Assembly (NCBI GenBank): GCA_000434215.1
Contig: HF999691.1
Span: forward strand, 28,250 to 51,165
Direction of reading: 5' to 3'
Source of the DNA: Bacteroides sp. CAG:144
GTDB lineage: Bacteria; Bacteroidota; Bacteroidia; Bacteroidales; UBA11471
DNA: 22,916 nt
Below the pieces are notes generated by a model. It was not told where the DNA came from. It did no database searches and worked only from the letters and a program-made list of their open reading frames with translations. Both the position numbers and the translations under genes were made by a program. Positions 14,853-22,916 of this stretch are shown piece by piece (position 1 is the stretch's first letter; every line of letters starts with the position of its first letter).

Positions 14853-17800
14853 ATGTTCTCTAAATTTTTTATAAACCGGCCTATTTTTGCAACGGTCTTG
14901 GCCATACTCATGGTTTTGGCCGGCGTTGTTTCACTCGAAGTGTTGCCGGTCGCTCAGTTTCCCGATATTACGCCGCCTACCGTGCAGGTATCGGCTGTAT
15001 ATCCCGGTGCGAGTGCCGAGACAGTGGCTCGCACGGTAGGTACAGTGATAGAAGAGCAGGTGAACGGCGTAGACGGCATGATATATATGAGTTCTACCTC
15101 ATCGTCTTCGGGTGCGTATACGCTTACCGTTACTTTCGAGGTGGGAACCGATATCGATATGGCGACGGTATTGGTACAGAACAGGGTTGCTATTGCCGAA
15201 GGAAATTTGCCCGAGGCTGTGGTAACACAGGGAATCACGACACGTAAGCAATCGACCGATATTGTATTGCTGCTTTCGTTGGAGTCCGACTCTGCTTTGT
15301 ATAGCGGATTGTATCTCTCCAATTATGCGCAGCTCAATTTTACCGATGCATTGTCCCGCTTACCCGGTGTTGGTAGTGTAACGGTTTTCGGTGCGGGACG
15401 TTATAGTATGAGAGTGTGGCTCGACTCGGAGTTGATGCGCATTCGAGGGGTAACGCCAACGGATGTTTTTTCGGCGATACAGGCTCAAAACGTTGAGGTG
15501 TCGGCCGGGACGATAGGAAGTGAACCGCTCGATAGTCGTACCGATTTTCAGTTTACGCTTACTGCGCAGGGACTTCTGACGACAGTTGAGGATTTTGGAA
15601 ATCTGGTGGTAAGAGTTTTGCCGGGTGGAAATTATTTACGTTTGCGGGATATTGCCCGAATCGACCTCGGCAGCCAGACGTATGATGTCGTTTCTACACA
15701 AAACGGTAAGCCGTCGGCATCGATAGCTGTTTACCAGTCTCCCGGTTCGAATGCATTGAGTGTTTCGAAGCAAGTTCGGGCCGAAATGGAAAAGCTCGCC
15801 GAGAATTTGCCAACGGGTGTTCGATATGAAGTGGTTCTCGATACGACCGATTTTGTATCGGCTTCGATCGATGAGGTATTGGTAACATTTGTCGAGACGA
15901 CATTGCTTGTCATACTGGTGATTTTATTATTCTTACAGAATTGGCGGGCGGTGATTATCCCGTCTCTTACCATTCCGGTGTCGCTGATTTGTACTTTTGC
16001 CGTCATGCATTTGTTCGGATTTTCTGTGAATATGCTGACTCTTTTCGGCTTGGTGCTGGCTATTGCCATTGTTGTCGATGATGCTATTGTCGTGGTCGAA
16101 AATTCGACACGTTTACTCGATACGGGAAAGTATTCGTCGAAGGAGGCGGTCGAACAAGCTATGGGCGAGATCACAGGGCCGGTTGTAGGGGTTGTCTTGG
16201 TATTGATGGCTGTTTTTATACCTACGGCGTTTGTCGGTGGTATTACCGGGGAGTTGTATAAGCAGTTTGCCTTGACCATTGCCGCCGCGACTTTTTTCAG
16301 CGGATTCAATTCGCTGACGCTGACACCGGCTCTTTGTGCTCTTTTTTTACGACCCTCTTCCGGGAAAAAATTCATATTTTACCGGAATTTCAATAAAGGG
16401 TATGACCGGCTTGTATCGGTTTATGTGTCGGTGATAACCCGGTCGATACGACGTCCTATATTTACAACTGTGGTATTTCTTTTGCTTTCGACGGCTGCCA
16501 TTGTTCTTTTTTTACGTTGGCCTACCTCTTTTATTCCCGACGAAGATCAGGGGTATTTTATTGTTTCGGTGCAGCTTCCGCAGGCTTCGGGGTTACAGCG
16601 TACCGAAGAGGTTACTGCCCGTGTCGGCAAGTTATTGGGTGAATATCCCGAAGTAGTTTCTTGTACCGGTATCAACGGATACTCGGTGATGGAAGGGGGT
16701 GAGCTCTCCAATGCGGCCACACTTTTTGTTGTTTTACAGAATTGGGAACTTCGTAAGGGAAAAGGGAAAAGCGCGTTCGACATCATCGACGATTTCAATG
16801 TGCGTGCGCAAAAAATCGAAGAAGCTGTTGTATATGCCGTGAATCCTCCGTCGATTTCGGGGCTGGGAGTAAGCGGCGGATTGGCTTTGGAATTGCAGGA
16901 TATTCGGAATCTGGGAACAACCGAACTCGAAAATGCGGTCGATGCCTTGTTGATGGGGGTGCGGGACATTCCCGAGTTGGCTACGGTGAACAGTTCTTTT
17001 CAGGGAAATTCTCCCCAATACTTTTTGAACGTAGATAGAGATAAAGCAAAAATGCAAGGGTTGAAAATCGATGATATTTTTACGACACTCTCGCTCTATT
17101 TAGGCTCGGCCTATGTGAATGATTTCGTCGATTTCGGTCGTATCTTTCAAGTAAAAATCGGAGCGCAATCCGATAGTCGGGCACGTATCGACGATGTACT
17201 TCGGTTGAGTGTGCGTAATGCCTCGGGAGATATGGTTCCGTTCTCATCGTTTGTTACGATCGAAGAACAACAGGGGCTGGCTACGATTTCCCGCTATAAT
17301 ATGTATTCGGCGGCTGCCCTTACTGCCGTAACGGCCGAGGGGTATAGTTCTCAGCAGGGGATCGATGCGGTCGAACAACTTGTGGGGCGTTTATTGGGAA
17401 ATAATTTCGGTTATGAGTGGACGGGGACGACTTATCAGGAAACGCAGGCCGGGACATCAATAAGCCTTATTTTTATATTGGCTCTGTTTGTCGTCTGGCT
17501 GGTACTATCTGCTCAATATGAGAGTTGGACAAGTCCGATAGCTGTTATTCTCGGACTTCCGTTTGCTATTCTCGGTGCGGTATTGGGTTGTTTTCTTATG
17601 GGACTTTCTATCAGTGTGTATAGTCAGATAGGTATTGTGTTGCTCATTGCCCTTTCTGCCAAAAATGCCATTCTTATTGTGGAATTCGCCCGGGATTATA
17701 GGGCGCAAGGAGAACCCGTAGATCAAGCTGCAATCGAGGCCGGCCGGGTGCGTTTGCGTCCGATTCTTATGACTTCATTGGCATTTGTGTTGGGTGTGAT

Positions 17801-18002
17801 GCCTTTGCTTTTCGCTTCGGGTGCAGGGGCGGAAAGTCGGATTGCATTGGGTACAGCAGTCGTTTTCGGTATGGCAGTAAATATGATTTTGGGGACATTG
17901 TTTATCCCTCATTTTTATTGTCTGATGCAACGTCTTGAAGAGCGTTTTACCCGGAATAAACTTTCGCAATCCATGTCTCCGAAAAAGGGTACGGTGGTAT
18001 AG
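14853..18002 (+). CDS. RND multidrug efflux transporter, inner-membrane subunit (AcrB/HAE1 type)
   Basis: A 1049-residue proton-driven pump, the same size as AcrB, which exports hydrophobic and amphiphilic compounds through the adaptor and channel encoded just upstream. The N-terminal [20 protein letters not shown] is the typical first helix. Proton-relay residues are intact: Asp409 and Asp410 in [12 protein letters not shown] (TM4) and Lys937 in [11 protein letters not shown] (TM10). Two large periplasmic loops with porter domains follow TM1 and TM7, and the segment PDEDQGYF after TM7 is conserved. HAE1 rather than heavy-metal type is inferred from the overall match to AcrB, as no metal-pump signature is seen. 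It is the last gene of the operon; a long hairpin without a U tract follows at 18018-18060. The drug range cannot be told. Confidence 0.97.
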   Translation: MFSKFFINRPIFATVLAILMVLAGVVSLEVLPVAQFPDITPPTVQVSAVYPGASAETVARTVGTVIEEQVNGVDGMIYMSSTSSSSGAYTLTVTFEVGTDIDMATVLVQNRVAIAEGNLPEAVVTQGITTRKQSTDIVLLLSLESDSALYSGLYLSNYAQLNFTDALSRLPGVGSVTVFGAGRYSMRVWLDSELMRIRGVTPTDVFSAIQAQNVEVSAGTIGSEPLDSRTDFQFTLTAQGLLTTVEDFGNLVVRVLPGGNYLRLRDIARIDLGSQTYDVVSTQNGKPSASIAVYQSPGSNALSVSKQVRAEMEKLAENLPTGVRYEVVLDTTDFVSASIDEVLVTFVETTLLVILVILLFLQNWRAVIIPSLTIPVSLICTFAVMHLFGFSVNMLTLFGLVLAIAIVVDDAIVVVENSTRLLDTGKYSSKEAVEQAMGEITGPVVGVVLVLMAVFIPTAFVGGITGELYKQFALTIAAATFFSGFNSLTLTPALCALFLRPSSGKKFIFYRNFNKGYDRLVSVYVSVITRSIRRPIFTTVVFLLLSTAAIVLFLRWPTSFIPDEDQGYFIVSVQLPQASGLQRTEEVTARVGKLLGEYPEVVSCTGINGYSVMEGGELSNAATLFVVLQNWELRKGKGKSAFDIIDDFNVRAQKIEEAVVYAVNPPSISGLGVSGGLALELQDIRNLGTTELENAVDALLMGVRDIPELATVNSSFQGNSPQYFLNVDRDKAKMQGLKIDDIFTTLSLYLGSAYVNDFVDFGRIFQVKIGAQSDSRARIDDVLRLSVRNASGDMVPFSSFVTIEEQQGLATISRYNMYSAAALTAVTAEGYSSQQGIDAVEQLVGRLLGNNFGYEWTGTTYQETQAGTSISLIFILALFVVWLVLSAQYESWTSPIAVILGLPFAILGAVLGCFLMGLSISVYSQIGIVLLIALSAKNAILIVEFARDYRAQGEPVDQAAIEAGRVRLRPILMTSLAFVLGVMPLLFASGAGAESRIALGTAVVFGMAVNMILGTLFIPHFYCLMQRLEERFTRNKLSQSMSPKKGTVV

Positions 18003-18017
18003 AAGTGGCGATTCATG

Positions 18018-18060
18018 ATTCATCGATAACGGGTAAAATTTTAATCCGCTATCGATGAAT
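18018..18060. terminator. Long hairpin between convergent genes (possible bidirectional terminator)
   Basis: ATTCATCGATA (18018-18028) and TATCGATGAAT (18050-18060) form an 11-bp perfect stem, extended past one mismatch by ACGG pairing with CCG, around an AAAATTTT-centred loop. It sits between the RND gene (ends 18002) and the minus-strand frameshifted gene (ends 18069). Neither side has a proper T tract, so it may act as an mRNA 3'-end stabiliser or a weak two-way terminator. Confidence 0.5.
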
Positions 18061-18068
18061 GTATTAAG

Positions 18069-18828
18069 TTAAAAATCAACGCCTAAGCGTAGAGAAAGGG
18101 CATGGCGGAGGAGTCTATGGTGATAGACTCCGGTATAAATAAAGAAATTGTCGTTATAATATATATCCTTTTTCACGATTTGTTGTTGCAGATTGTATCC
18201 GAATGCTATGTTCATGGCGGATTGGCGGTTGAGTATAAAACGCACACCGAATGTCGGATTGAAATAAGCTCCGGTGCTGACTTTATTGTATGCATTTTTA
18301 CTGCCAATCGAATACCCTGCTTTTACCCTAAAAAGGAGTGATATTTGTGTCTGAAAAGTTCGTGCATAGATCGACGAATAGGGGAATAAATAGATGTTTT
18401 CCTGCCGCATGGTAATCAAGACCGAAGCCCGTACCCAGAAATATGTAAGGATTGAATTGATAGCCATGCGAAGTGGTTATAGAAAAAGCTCCTTTGTCAA
18501 TAGGAATGCCGTTAGCCTTGAAATTAACAATGGTCCCGACTTCCACCGATCCTCGGTATCCTTTCACATCGGTCCGTATGCGATTACTCTTTTCCGACTC
18601 CCGATTTATCGCCTCTTCTTTGGTTATCTTTTCCACTTCATTCATCGGGTAGACAAAGATACTGCCATCGGCCGTTTTTACTTTCAATAAAACATTGGGT
18701 TGTTGTTCGACGATTGTACCGCGTATCACGCTGCCGTTTTTGAGACAGATCACCTCTTGGTAATCCTGGGCCAATAAAGAAAAAACAGAAATGAATGACA
18801 ACAGTCCTGTAACGAATAAACTTTTCAT
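18069..18828 (-). pseudogene. Frameshifted outer-membrane beta-barrel protein gene
   Basis: Two overlapping reading frames together make one protein of about 252 residues. The first (18828 down to a TAG at 18328-18330) encodes a signal peptide (MKSLFVTGLL... ending LLAQ), a small domain with ICLKNGSVIRGTIVEQ and the start of a barrel (GVEV-like strands; SHGYQFNPYIFLGTGFGLDY). The second frame continues without a gap of homology as RVKAGYSIGS, YFNPTFGVRF and a last strand ending LSLRLGVDF to 18069. The shift lies in a run of five T on the coding strand (18330-18334); removing one T restores TPFRVKAGYS. It is one base long (760 bp, not a multiple of three). It may be a true pseudogene, a sequencing error in a homopolymer, or a +1 programmed frameshift (UUU UAG). 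Start at 18828 is supported by a TAnnTTTG element at 18856. Function unknown; related proteins are small surface barrels. Confidence 0.8.
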
Positions 18829-18855
18829 CTTGTTTATATTGAAAACATAATATTG

Positions 18856-18863
18856 CAAAGATA
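18856..18863 (-). promoter_or_regulatory. -7 promoter element for the frameshifted barrel gene
   Basis: On the minus strand it reads TATCTTTG, matching TAnnTTTG, with a T-rich stretch around 18881-18889 where -33 would be. It gives a leader of about 20 bases to the ATG at 18828. Its presence suggests the gene is, or recently was, expressed. Confidence 0.55.
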
Positions 18864-18913
18864 TAATATTATTTGATATAAAAAACAATAAGAAAATAAT
18901 TTATCAAAAAACA

Positions 18914-18981
18914 TACTTTTGGATGTAGATCGGGATTTGATATAATATCTGTTATGCAGAGTGTCGTATACGCTATTCTGC
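18914..18981 (+). other. Unexplained gap with a plus-strand -7 match and a hairpin
   Basis: Between the barrel gene's promoter and the M49 terminator is about 120 bp with no reading frame. It holds TACTTTTG (18914-18921), a plus-strand TAnnTTTG match, and an imperfect hairpin (GCAGA at 18956-18960 pairing with TCTGC at 18977-18981, with further pairs inside). A short plus-strand RNA is possible, but no clear -33 element or plus-strand U tract supports it. Confidence 0.25.
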
Positions 18982-19007
18982 GAGAAGTAAAGAAGATGTT
19001 GTGGCGT

Positions 19008-19050
19008 TATTAAGAAAAGAAAGCGGCTGCCCGCTATGGGACAGCCGCTT
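19008..19050 (-). terminator. Rho-independent terminator of the rseP-rlmI-M49 operon
   Basis: On the minus strand AAGCGGCTG and CAGCCGCTT (plus-strand 19021-19029 and 19042-19050) form a 9-bp GC-rich stem with a 12-base loop that itself contains CCC/GGG pairs, followed by TTCTTTTCTTAAT. It lies 21 bases after the M49 stop codon and would end that operon strongly. Confidence 0.9.
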
Positions 19051-19070
19051 AAATTCGGATTGTGCCGTTA

Positions 19071-21116
19071 TCAATTATAGGAAGGCAGCGGTGAGTAGTC
19101 GCGTGAGTAACGAAGCATTTGCTCGGCATATCCTTCATCATAGGATACGGTGATATCCGTTATTTCGCCTTTCTCATCGAATACCGGAGTATATACGGGA
19201 TTGACAAAGCCTTTATAAGGCTTGATACCCAAATGGGCATATCGGTCGAGTATTTCGGCATGCAGTTCGGGGTCGACTTTCACACCGTAAGTTTCGACGA
19301 GCTTTTTCCCGGCTTCGTAATCTCCGGTCGATTTGATACGTTGTACTTCGGCGAGCAGTTCCCCTATAAGCGTACGCATTTTCTCATAATCGTTGACGAC
19401 GACATAAGTTTTTCCGTCGCGTTTTCTCAGTTCGAGTACTTTATCATCTGCTCCTTTTTCCAAAATCCAGCGGGCGATGAGCTGACGGTTGCGCATGTGC
19501 GATTCCTCGATGTTTTTCCCCGGTGCGATGCGGGTAAGTTGGGTCATCAATCCGTTCATCATATATCGGTAATATTCGGCTTTGTATGCTTCTGCATCGG
19601 GAACAAGTCCTAACTCGATAAGTTTTTTGTCGGCCAAAAAATAGAGGGCAAAAAGGTCGGCGCGGGTCTCTTCGAGCGTAGAGCTGTATGACCGCATGGC
19701 ATCGGGATCGGTATCCGGCAACAGTTTTCCCGAACCGTGTCCGAGACACTCGTGTAGGTCGGTATGGAGGTTATCGACGAGGAAACCGTATTTTTCGACC
19801 GATTTCCGTTCGGTGTCGCTCCACATGAATTCTTGGTTGAATCCGTTTCCTTGTGCGGCTTTGTCATAGGCCGAAGTGATATTTTCGATAGTTACCGATT
19901 TGGAACCGTGCACATGGCGTATCCAGTCGGCATTGGGCAGATTGATACCGATGGGGGTCGAGGGATAGCAATCGCCGGCGAGAATGGCAGCCGTGATGAC
20001 TTTGGCCGATACGCCTTTGACCTCTTCTTTCTTGAATGCGGTATCGGTGGGGGAGTTGTTTTCGAACCACTGGGCATTGGCGCTGATGATTTCGGTGCGG
20101 TGGGAGGCGTCGAGGTCTTTGAAGTTTACGATCGATTCCCAACTGCCTTTCAATCCGATAGGGTCGCCATACACTTCTATGAATCCGTTTACAAAGTCGA
20201 TACGGGAATCGAGGTCGGTTACCCATTGTATCGAGTATTCGTCAAATGTCTTTAAGTCGCCTGTACGATAGTATTCGATAAGCAGGTCGATGACTTGGCG
20301 TTGTTTTTCGTTTTCTGCTACCGCCGGGGCTTTTTCGAGCCAATAAATGATTTTTTCGATAGCGGCTCCGTAATGTCCGCCCAATCGGTTTACTTCTTCA
20401 TAAATTTTCCCTTCACGTTTTACCAGACGGCTGTTCAAACCGTAAGAAACCGGCATGGTGTCGCCGGGTGTTTTCAAGGCGGCATAGAATGCCTCTGCTT
20501 CGTTTTGCGTTACACCGTCGTAATAGTTGCTGGCCGAGGTGGCGATAAGGTCTTCACCGGCAGTAAGATTTACCCGTTTGGACAGAGTATCGGGGTCGAA
20601 AATAACCGGGCAGATGTTTGCGAGTAATTGTTCGATGTTTCCGTTCTTTTGCAACGGCAGAATTTCTGATGGTAACGAACGTACGGCTTCTTCGAAAAAC
20701 GTTTGACTGAATTCGGGCGTGAATTTATCAGTCGAGTAGTGATGATGGATTCCGTTGGCAAACCATACTTGTTTCAAATATTTTTCGAGTGCTTTGAAGT
20801 CGCTACTTTCTTTATCGCCTTTATATTGCGTGTATACGGCTTCGAGCGTGCGGCGTATGGGCAGATTCCATTTTCCGTTTTGATCGAAAAGAATGTCCCT
20901 TCCTTGCAAGGCAGCTTCGGTGAGATAATAAACGAGTTCTTTTTGTCGGAGGGAAAGACTTTCGAATCCCGGTACCCGATACCGAAGTATTTCCAAGTCG
21001 GCAAACTGTTCTACCGAGTAACTGAAATCTTCGGTTTGCGACTGGGTATTTTTTTTGTCGGCACAAGCCGAAAGAAGAGATGCAGTAACCATAACGAAGA
21101 TAAATTTTTTCATCAT
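19071..21116 (-). CDS. Dipeptidyl peptidase III (peptidase M49), lipoprotein
   Basis: A zinc exopeptidase that removes dipeptides from the N-terminus of short peptides. The 681-residue protein has the M49 zinc motif HECLGH (residues 455-460), a one-residue variant of the HExxGH motif usual elsewhere and known from the Bacteroides thetaiotaomicron enzyme, and the second zinc motif EETRAD (482-487). Both His and both Glu are intact. Unlike the cytosolic eukaryotic enzymes, it has a signal peptide with lipobox (SLLSAC, Cys18), so it should be lipid-anchored; the residues after the Cys (ADKK) do not look like a strong surface-export signal, suggesting the periplasmic side. Two ATGs in a row (21114-21116 and 21111-21113) are possible starts. 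It is the last gene of an operon, 30 bp after rlmI, and is closed by a strong terminator. Confidence 0.94.
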   Translation of the reverse strand: MMKKFIFVMVTASLLSACADKKNTQSQTEDFSYSVEQFADLEILRYRVPGFESLSLRQKELVYYLTEAALQGRDILFDQNGKWNLPIRRTLEAVYTQYKGDKESSDFKALEKYLKQVWFANGIHHHYSTDKFTPEFSQTFFEEAVRSLPSEILPLQKNGNIEQLLANICPVIFDPDTLSKRVNLTAGEDLIATSASNYYDGVTQNEAEAFYAALKTPGDTMPVSYGLNSRLVKREGKIYEEVNRLGGHYGAAIEKIIYWLEKAPAVAENEKQRQVIDLLIEYYRTGDLKTFDEYSIQWVTDLDSRIDFVNGFIEVYGDPIGLKGSWESIVNFKDLDASHRTEIISANAQWFENNSPTDTAFKKEEVKGVSAKVITAAILAGDCYPSTPIGINLPNADWIRHVHGSKSVTIENITSAYDKAAQGNGFNQEFMWSDTERKSVEKYGFLVDNLHTDLHECLGHGSGKLLPDTDPDAMRSYSSTLEETRADLFALYFLADKKLIELGLVPDAEAYKAEYYRYMMNGLMTQLTRIAPGKNIEESHMRNRQLIARWILEKGADDKVLELRKRDGKTYVVVNDYEKMRTLIGELLAEVQRIKSTGDYEAGKKLVETYGVKVDPELHAEILDRYAHLGIKPYKGFVNPVYTPVFDEKGEITDITVSYDEGYAEQMLRYSRDYSPLPSYN

Positions 21117-21146
21117 TGTTGTTTTATATGGGGAAAAGAGTGTCGA

Positions 21147-22331
21147 TTATTCAACATAAAGAACCAGCCCTTTGAGATACTCCCCCTCGGGATGGTAAAT
21201 GTTTACGGGGTGATCGGCCGGCTGCGTCAGTTGGTGCAGGATACGGACTTTCCGCCGGGCTTGCGCCGCAGCACTGAATACGGCCAGACGGAAATCGTTT
21301 TTACTCACAACCTGTGAACAAGAGAACGTAAAGAGCAATCCTCCGGATTGGATTTTTTCAAAAGCCAAGGCGTTGAGTTTTCTGTAACCTTGCAGTGCAT
21401 TGTGCAGTACGTTTTTGTGTTTGGCAAAAGCGGGAGGATCGAGGACAATGAGGTTGTAACGATCTCCCATTTGTTCGAGAAATTTGAAAGCATCTTCGGC
21501 GAATGCTTTGTGCCGCGTATCACCCGGGAAGTTGAGTTCTACATTTTTATTGGTGAGGTCGATGGCTTTCGACGAACTGTCGACCGAATGTACCAGCTTT
21601 GCTCCGCCTCGCATGGCGGCGAAAGAAAATCCCCCGGTATAGCAAAACATATTCAGAACCGTACGGTCGTGGGCATAACGTTCGAGCAAAGCGCGGTTTT
21701 CCCTTTGGTCGACGAAAAATCCGGTTTTTTGCCCTTTCAGCCAGTCAACGTAAAATTTCAGACCCCGTTCGGTTGCGATGTTTCCGCAATCGTCGCCGAT
21801 GAGGTATTCATTGGTAGGGTCGAGCTGGGCTTTATAGGGTAGGGTCGTTTCCGACTTGTAGAATACGCTTTTCAACGATTCTCCCATGACTTCTTGCAGA
21901 GCCTGTGCCAAAAGGTGTCGGGCGTAGTGCATACCCGGCGAATGTGCCTGCATGACGGCTGTTTTATCGTAGATGTCGATAATGAGTCCCGGCAGGTAAT
22001 CGCCTTCTCCGTGCACGAGCCGGTAGGTGTTGTTGTAGCCTTCTTCGATGAGTCCTACGCTGTAACGTACATCGTAGGCGGCGCGCAGGCGGGTTTTATA
22101 GAATTCGAGGTCGATATTTTCTTTCTCAAAAGTCAGGATTCTTACCGTGATGCTGCCTATTTGGTAATGTCCGAGGGCGATAAACTCGCCTCGGTTGTTG
22201 CAGACCTCTACAATATCTCCCTCTTCGGGTTGTCCCGTCATGCTCTGTATGGCGCCGGAGAAAACCCACGGGTGAAATCGGCGCAACGATTCGTCCTTGC
22301 CGGGTTTTAGTTTTATCTGTATATATTTCAT
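21147..22331 (-). CDS. rlmI: RlmI-like 23S rRNA (cytosine-C5) methyltransferase
   Basis: A 394-residue class I SAM-dependent methyltransferase of the RlmI/YccW type, which makes 5-methylcytosine in 23S rRNA (C1962 in E. coli). An N-terminal PUA domain (about residues 3-75; RFHPWVFSGAI) precedes an EEHEE-like linker and the Rossmann domain from about 185. SAM motif I is NMFCYTGGFSFAA (227-239) with acidic Asp251 at the end of the next strand; motif IV is LDPPAFAK (297-304); the catalytic Cys is Cys338 in FSCSQVV. Length matches the family. It begins 9 bp after the rseP stop and ends 30 bp before the M49 gene. Assignment to RlmI rather than the related RlmL C-terminal domain rests on the PUA domain; precise target site is inferred. 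Confidence 0.92.
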   Translation of the reverse strand: MKYIQIKLKPGKDESLRRFHPWVFSGAIQSMTGQPEEGDIVEVCNNRGEFIALGHYQIGSITVRILTFEKENIDLEFYKTRLRAAYDVRYSVGLIEEGYNNTYRLVHGEGDYLPGLIIDIYDKTAVMQAHSPGMHYARHLLAQALQEVMGESLKSVFYKSETTLPYKAQLDPTNEYLIGDDCGNIATERGLKFYVDWLKGQKTGFFVDQRENRALLERYAHDRTVLNMFCYTGGFSFAAMRGGAKLVHSVDSSSKAIDLTNKNVELNFPGDTRHKAFAEDAFKFLEQMGDRYNLIVLDPPAFAKHKNVLHNALQGYRKLNALAFEKIQSGGLLFTFSCSQVVSKNDFRLAVFSAAAQARRKVRILHQLTQPADHPVNIYHPEGEYLKGLVLYVE

Positions 22332-22340
22332 GAGAGTATC

Positions 22341-22916
22341 TTAAAAGAAGAATCTTATCACGTCATTGAGATTGGCGTAAATCAACAAGGCAAACAGCAG
22401 TACCATACCGGTGATTTGCGCATATTCCATGAATTTTTCGTTCGGTTTGCGGCGGGCGATGACTTCGTAAAGAAGGAAAAGGACATGACCTCCGTCGAGA
22501 GCCGGAATGGGTAGTATATTCATGAATGCGAGTATGATAGAAAGGAATGCTGTCATTTCCCAGAAAGCTTCCCAATTCCATATCGAAGGGAAAATGCTGC
22601 CGATTGTTCCGAATCCGCCTAAACTGTTGGCTCCTTCTTTGGTAAACACATATTTAAAGTCTCCTACATATCCGGCAAGCGTATTGAAACCTTTTTTGAT
22701 GCCTTTGGGTATTGATTCGAAAAATCCGTAATATATGGTTTCAGTGGGGTAGAATGTCGAGGCGGGAACGAGTGTGATACCTATTTGCCCTTCGGTATTG
22801 ACGGCGACGGGGAGTTCCATTTCTCTGCCTTTGCGGATAAAAGATATTTCGGCCGAAGCTCCCTTATGGGCCCCGAGTGCGGCGGTGAAATCGGTATAAT
22901 CGGGCGTAGCCGCGCC
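22341..22916 (-). CDS. rseP: RseP-type site-2 metalloprotease (C-terminal part; 5' end outside window)
   Basis: An intramembrane zinc protease (M50B) that in E. coli cuts the anti-sigma factor RseA to release an envelope stress sigma factor. Only the C-terminal 191 residues are in the window; the frame stays open to the right edge, so the ATG at 22820 is internal. The visible part covers the end of a PDZ domain (SFIRKGREMELPV...GQIGI), then transmembrane helices with the third zinc-ligand motif NILPIPALDGGH (Asp of LDGG), and a last helix ending NDVIRFFF. The N-terminal HExxH motif lies beyond the edge. It leads the rseP-rlmI-M49 transcription unit. Regulated-intramembrane proteolysis is inferred from the family; no anti-sigma gene is in view. 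Confidence 0.94.
   Translation of the reverse strand, partial: GAATPDYTDFTAALGAHKGASAEISFIRKGREMELPVAVNTEGQIGITLVPASTFYPTETIYYGFFESIPKGIKKGFNTLAGYVGDFKYVFTKEGANSLGGFGTIGSIFPSIWNWEAFWEMTAFLSIILAFMNILPIPALDGGHVLFLLYEVIARRKPNEKFMEYAQITGMVLLFALLIYANLNDVIRFFF

Noticed and set aside
19119..20627. Long plus-strand reading frames opposite the M49 gene
   Set aside because: They are antisense shadows of a gene with intact catalytic motifs and have no signal, motif or promoter of their own.
22818..22820. ATG as the start of the site-2 protease gene
   Set aside because: The frame stays open to the right edge and encodes PDZ-like sequence; the HExxH part must lie beyond the window.
1..22916. A mobile element, defence island, CRISPR array, tRNA or integration site
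   Set aside because: I saw no transposase, integrase, spaced repeats, tRNA-like folds or change in base or codon use; the genes are core-type.

Overview
The window looks like a chromosomal segment from a member of the order Bacteroidales (phylum Bacteroidota). Three things point there. The protein families are typical: a putative porin, an M49 peptidase with the HECLGH motif, an NfeD-type membrane protease, and a short protein with a Bacteroidota-style 'KNGSVIRGTIVE' domain. Gene after gene carries the -7 element TAnnTTTG in front of it (2714, 3934, and on the minus strand 2573, 6498, 12080, 18856). Shine-Dalgarno sites are mostly weak or absent. I cannot name the genus. No phage, transposon, CRISPR, tRNA or rRNA is visible, and the gene content is core-like and centred on the cell envelope.

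Layout. Positions 1-1185 (+) hold the C-terminal two thirds of a YgiQ radical-SAM protein, which converges with a MATE efflux pump (1191-2543, -). Next come two outer-membrane beta-barrel genes on the plus strand: an unrecognised barrel (2745-3845, followed by a rho-independent terminator) and a putative porin (3951-5933). The porin converges, one base apart, with an orphan ECF sigma factor (5935-6438, -). Divergent from the sigma factor is a compact plus-strand operon: NfeD protease, kdsB (4-bp overlap), an M16-family protein without its zinc motif, and mgsA (6704-10672). It converges with an aldehyde dehydrogenase (10678-12045, -). Divergent from that is a complete tripartite RND efflux operon in the order outer-membrane channel, adaptor lipoprotein, inner-membrane transporter (12263-18002, +).

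The right-hand part is on the minus strand: a frameshifted outer-membrane protein gene (18069-18828), then an operon read right to left with rseP (5' end outside the window), rlmI and an M49 dipeptidyl peptidase III lipoprotein, closed by a strong terminator at 19008-19050.

How the genes fit together. Most products act in or on the envelope: KDO activation for lipopolysaccharide, two barrels, two multidrug exporters, two intramembrane or membrane proteases (NfeD, RseP), and an ECF sigma factor. I found no clear new defence or mobile system. The points most worth a second look are the single-base frameshift at 18330-18334 on a possible +1 slip site, the palindromes around the sigma-factor promoter, an almost leaderless porin promoter, the non-catalytic M16 protein inside the NfeD-KdsB-MgsA operon, and an operator-like repeat in front of the RND operon.
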